From Methanocaldococcaceae archaeon (GTDB taxonomy: Archaea > AGJL01 > Methanococci > Methanococcales > Methanocaldococcaceae), in NCBI GenBank assembly GCA_027023665.1, contig JALVUY010000195.1:1-7342 (forward strand): 7,342 nt of DNA. The letters are read 5' to 3'. Below are positions 5,923 through 7,342 of the stretch, piece after piece. The position numbers were made by a program, and so were the translations under genes. Within the stretch, counting starts at the first letter, position 1, and every line of letters begins with the position of its first letter. Below the pieces are notes generated by a model. It was not told the DNA's origin. It did no database searches and was given only the letters and a program-made list of their open reading frames with translations.

Positions 5923-5971
5923 AGGACCACCTAAATAATAATTAGATTAGATAATTTTAATGAGGGATAAA
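5923..5971. promoter_or_regulatory. Compact divergent promoter region between tatD and the DUF362-ferredoxin gene
   Basis: The 49 bases between the two chosen starts must hold both translation signals, and probably both promoters. The tatD ribosome-binding site is minus-strand AGGTGGT at 5932-5926. AT-rich box A candidates are weak: minus-strand TTAAAATTA near 5957-5949 for tatD, and TAAATAATA near 5932-5940 on the plus strand. A further plus-strand CTATATGA near 5892 lies inside tatD. With so little room, each promoter would overlap the other gene's leader. No operator-like repeat was seen. Confidence 0.3.
5962..5968 (+). promoter_or_regulatory. Ribosome-binding site fixing the DUF362-ferredoxin start
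   Basis: GAGGGAT ends 3 bases before ATG 5972. It lies inside the frame that would begin at the upstream ATG 5960, which makes 5972 the better start. Confidence 0.6.

Positions 5972-7342
<1,371 letters not shown>

Overview
The window is AT-rich, gene-dense DNA that looks like a chromosomal segment of a hyperthermophilic methanogen close to Methanocaldococcus. Four things point that way: a coenzyme F430 reductase component (CfbC) of the NifH superfamily, an archaeal DhnA-type aldolase closely resembling M. jannaschii MJ1585, a two-domain Nnr repair enzyme, and ribosome-binding sites that match the archaeal GGAGGUGAU consensus. This rests on recognised protein motifs; no database search was possible.

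Layout, left to right. Positions 1-3770 are all minus strand, read right to left: nnr (NAD(P)HX repair), a PHP-domain phosphoesterase with a C-terminal hydrophobic segment, cfbC, and a multi-spanning membrane protein cut by the left edge. nnr is divergent from a plus-strand class I aldolase / 6-deoxy-5-ketofructose-1-phosphate synthase (3884-4804) across an AT-rich promoter gap. The aldolase abuts, tail to tail and with no spacer, a minus-strand pair: a TatD-family hydrolase and a TrmO-like tRNA methyltransferase joined by a TAATG stop/start overlap. Divergent from tatD is a DUF362 protein with a C-terminal two-cluster ferredoxin domain (5972-7057). Its stop overlaps by 4 bp the stop of a converging pyrB (aspartate carbamoyltransferase) that runs off the right edge.

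Functionally this is core metabolism rather than an accessory island: cofactor biosynthesis (F430), cofactor repair (NAD(P)HX), sugar-phosphate and aromatic-precursor chemistry, tRNA modification and pyrimidine synthesis. nnr and the aldolase share a promoter region, and both may deal with by-products of triose-phosphate chemistry (inference). I saw no mobile element, CRISPR array, tRNA or rRNA gene. The least understood parts are the DUF362-ferredoxin protein, the membrane protein directly after cfbC, and the PHP protein.

Reading the ribosome-binding sites moves several starts inward from the longest open frames: cfbC to a TTG at 1298, the PHP protein to 2273, nnr probably to 3770, and the DUF362 protein to 5972. 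No untranslated stretch exceeds about 120 bases, and I found no clear evidence of a wholly new multi-gene system.
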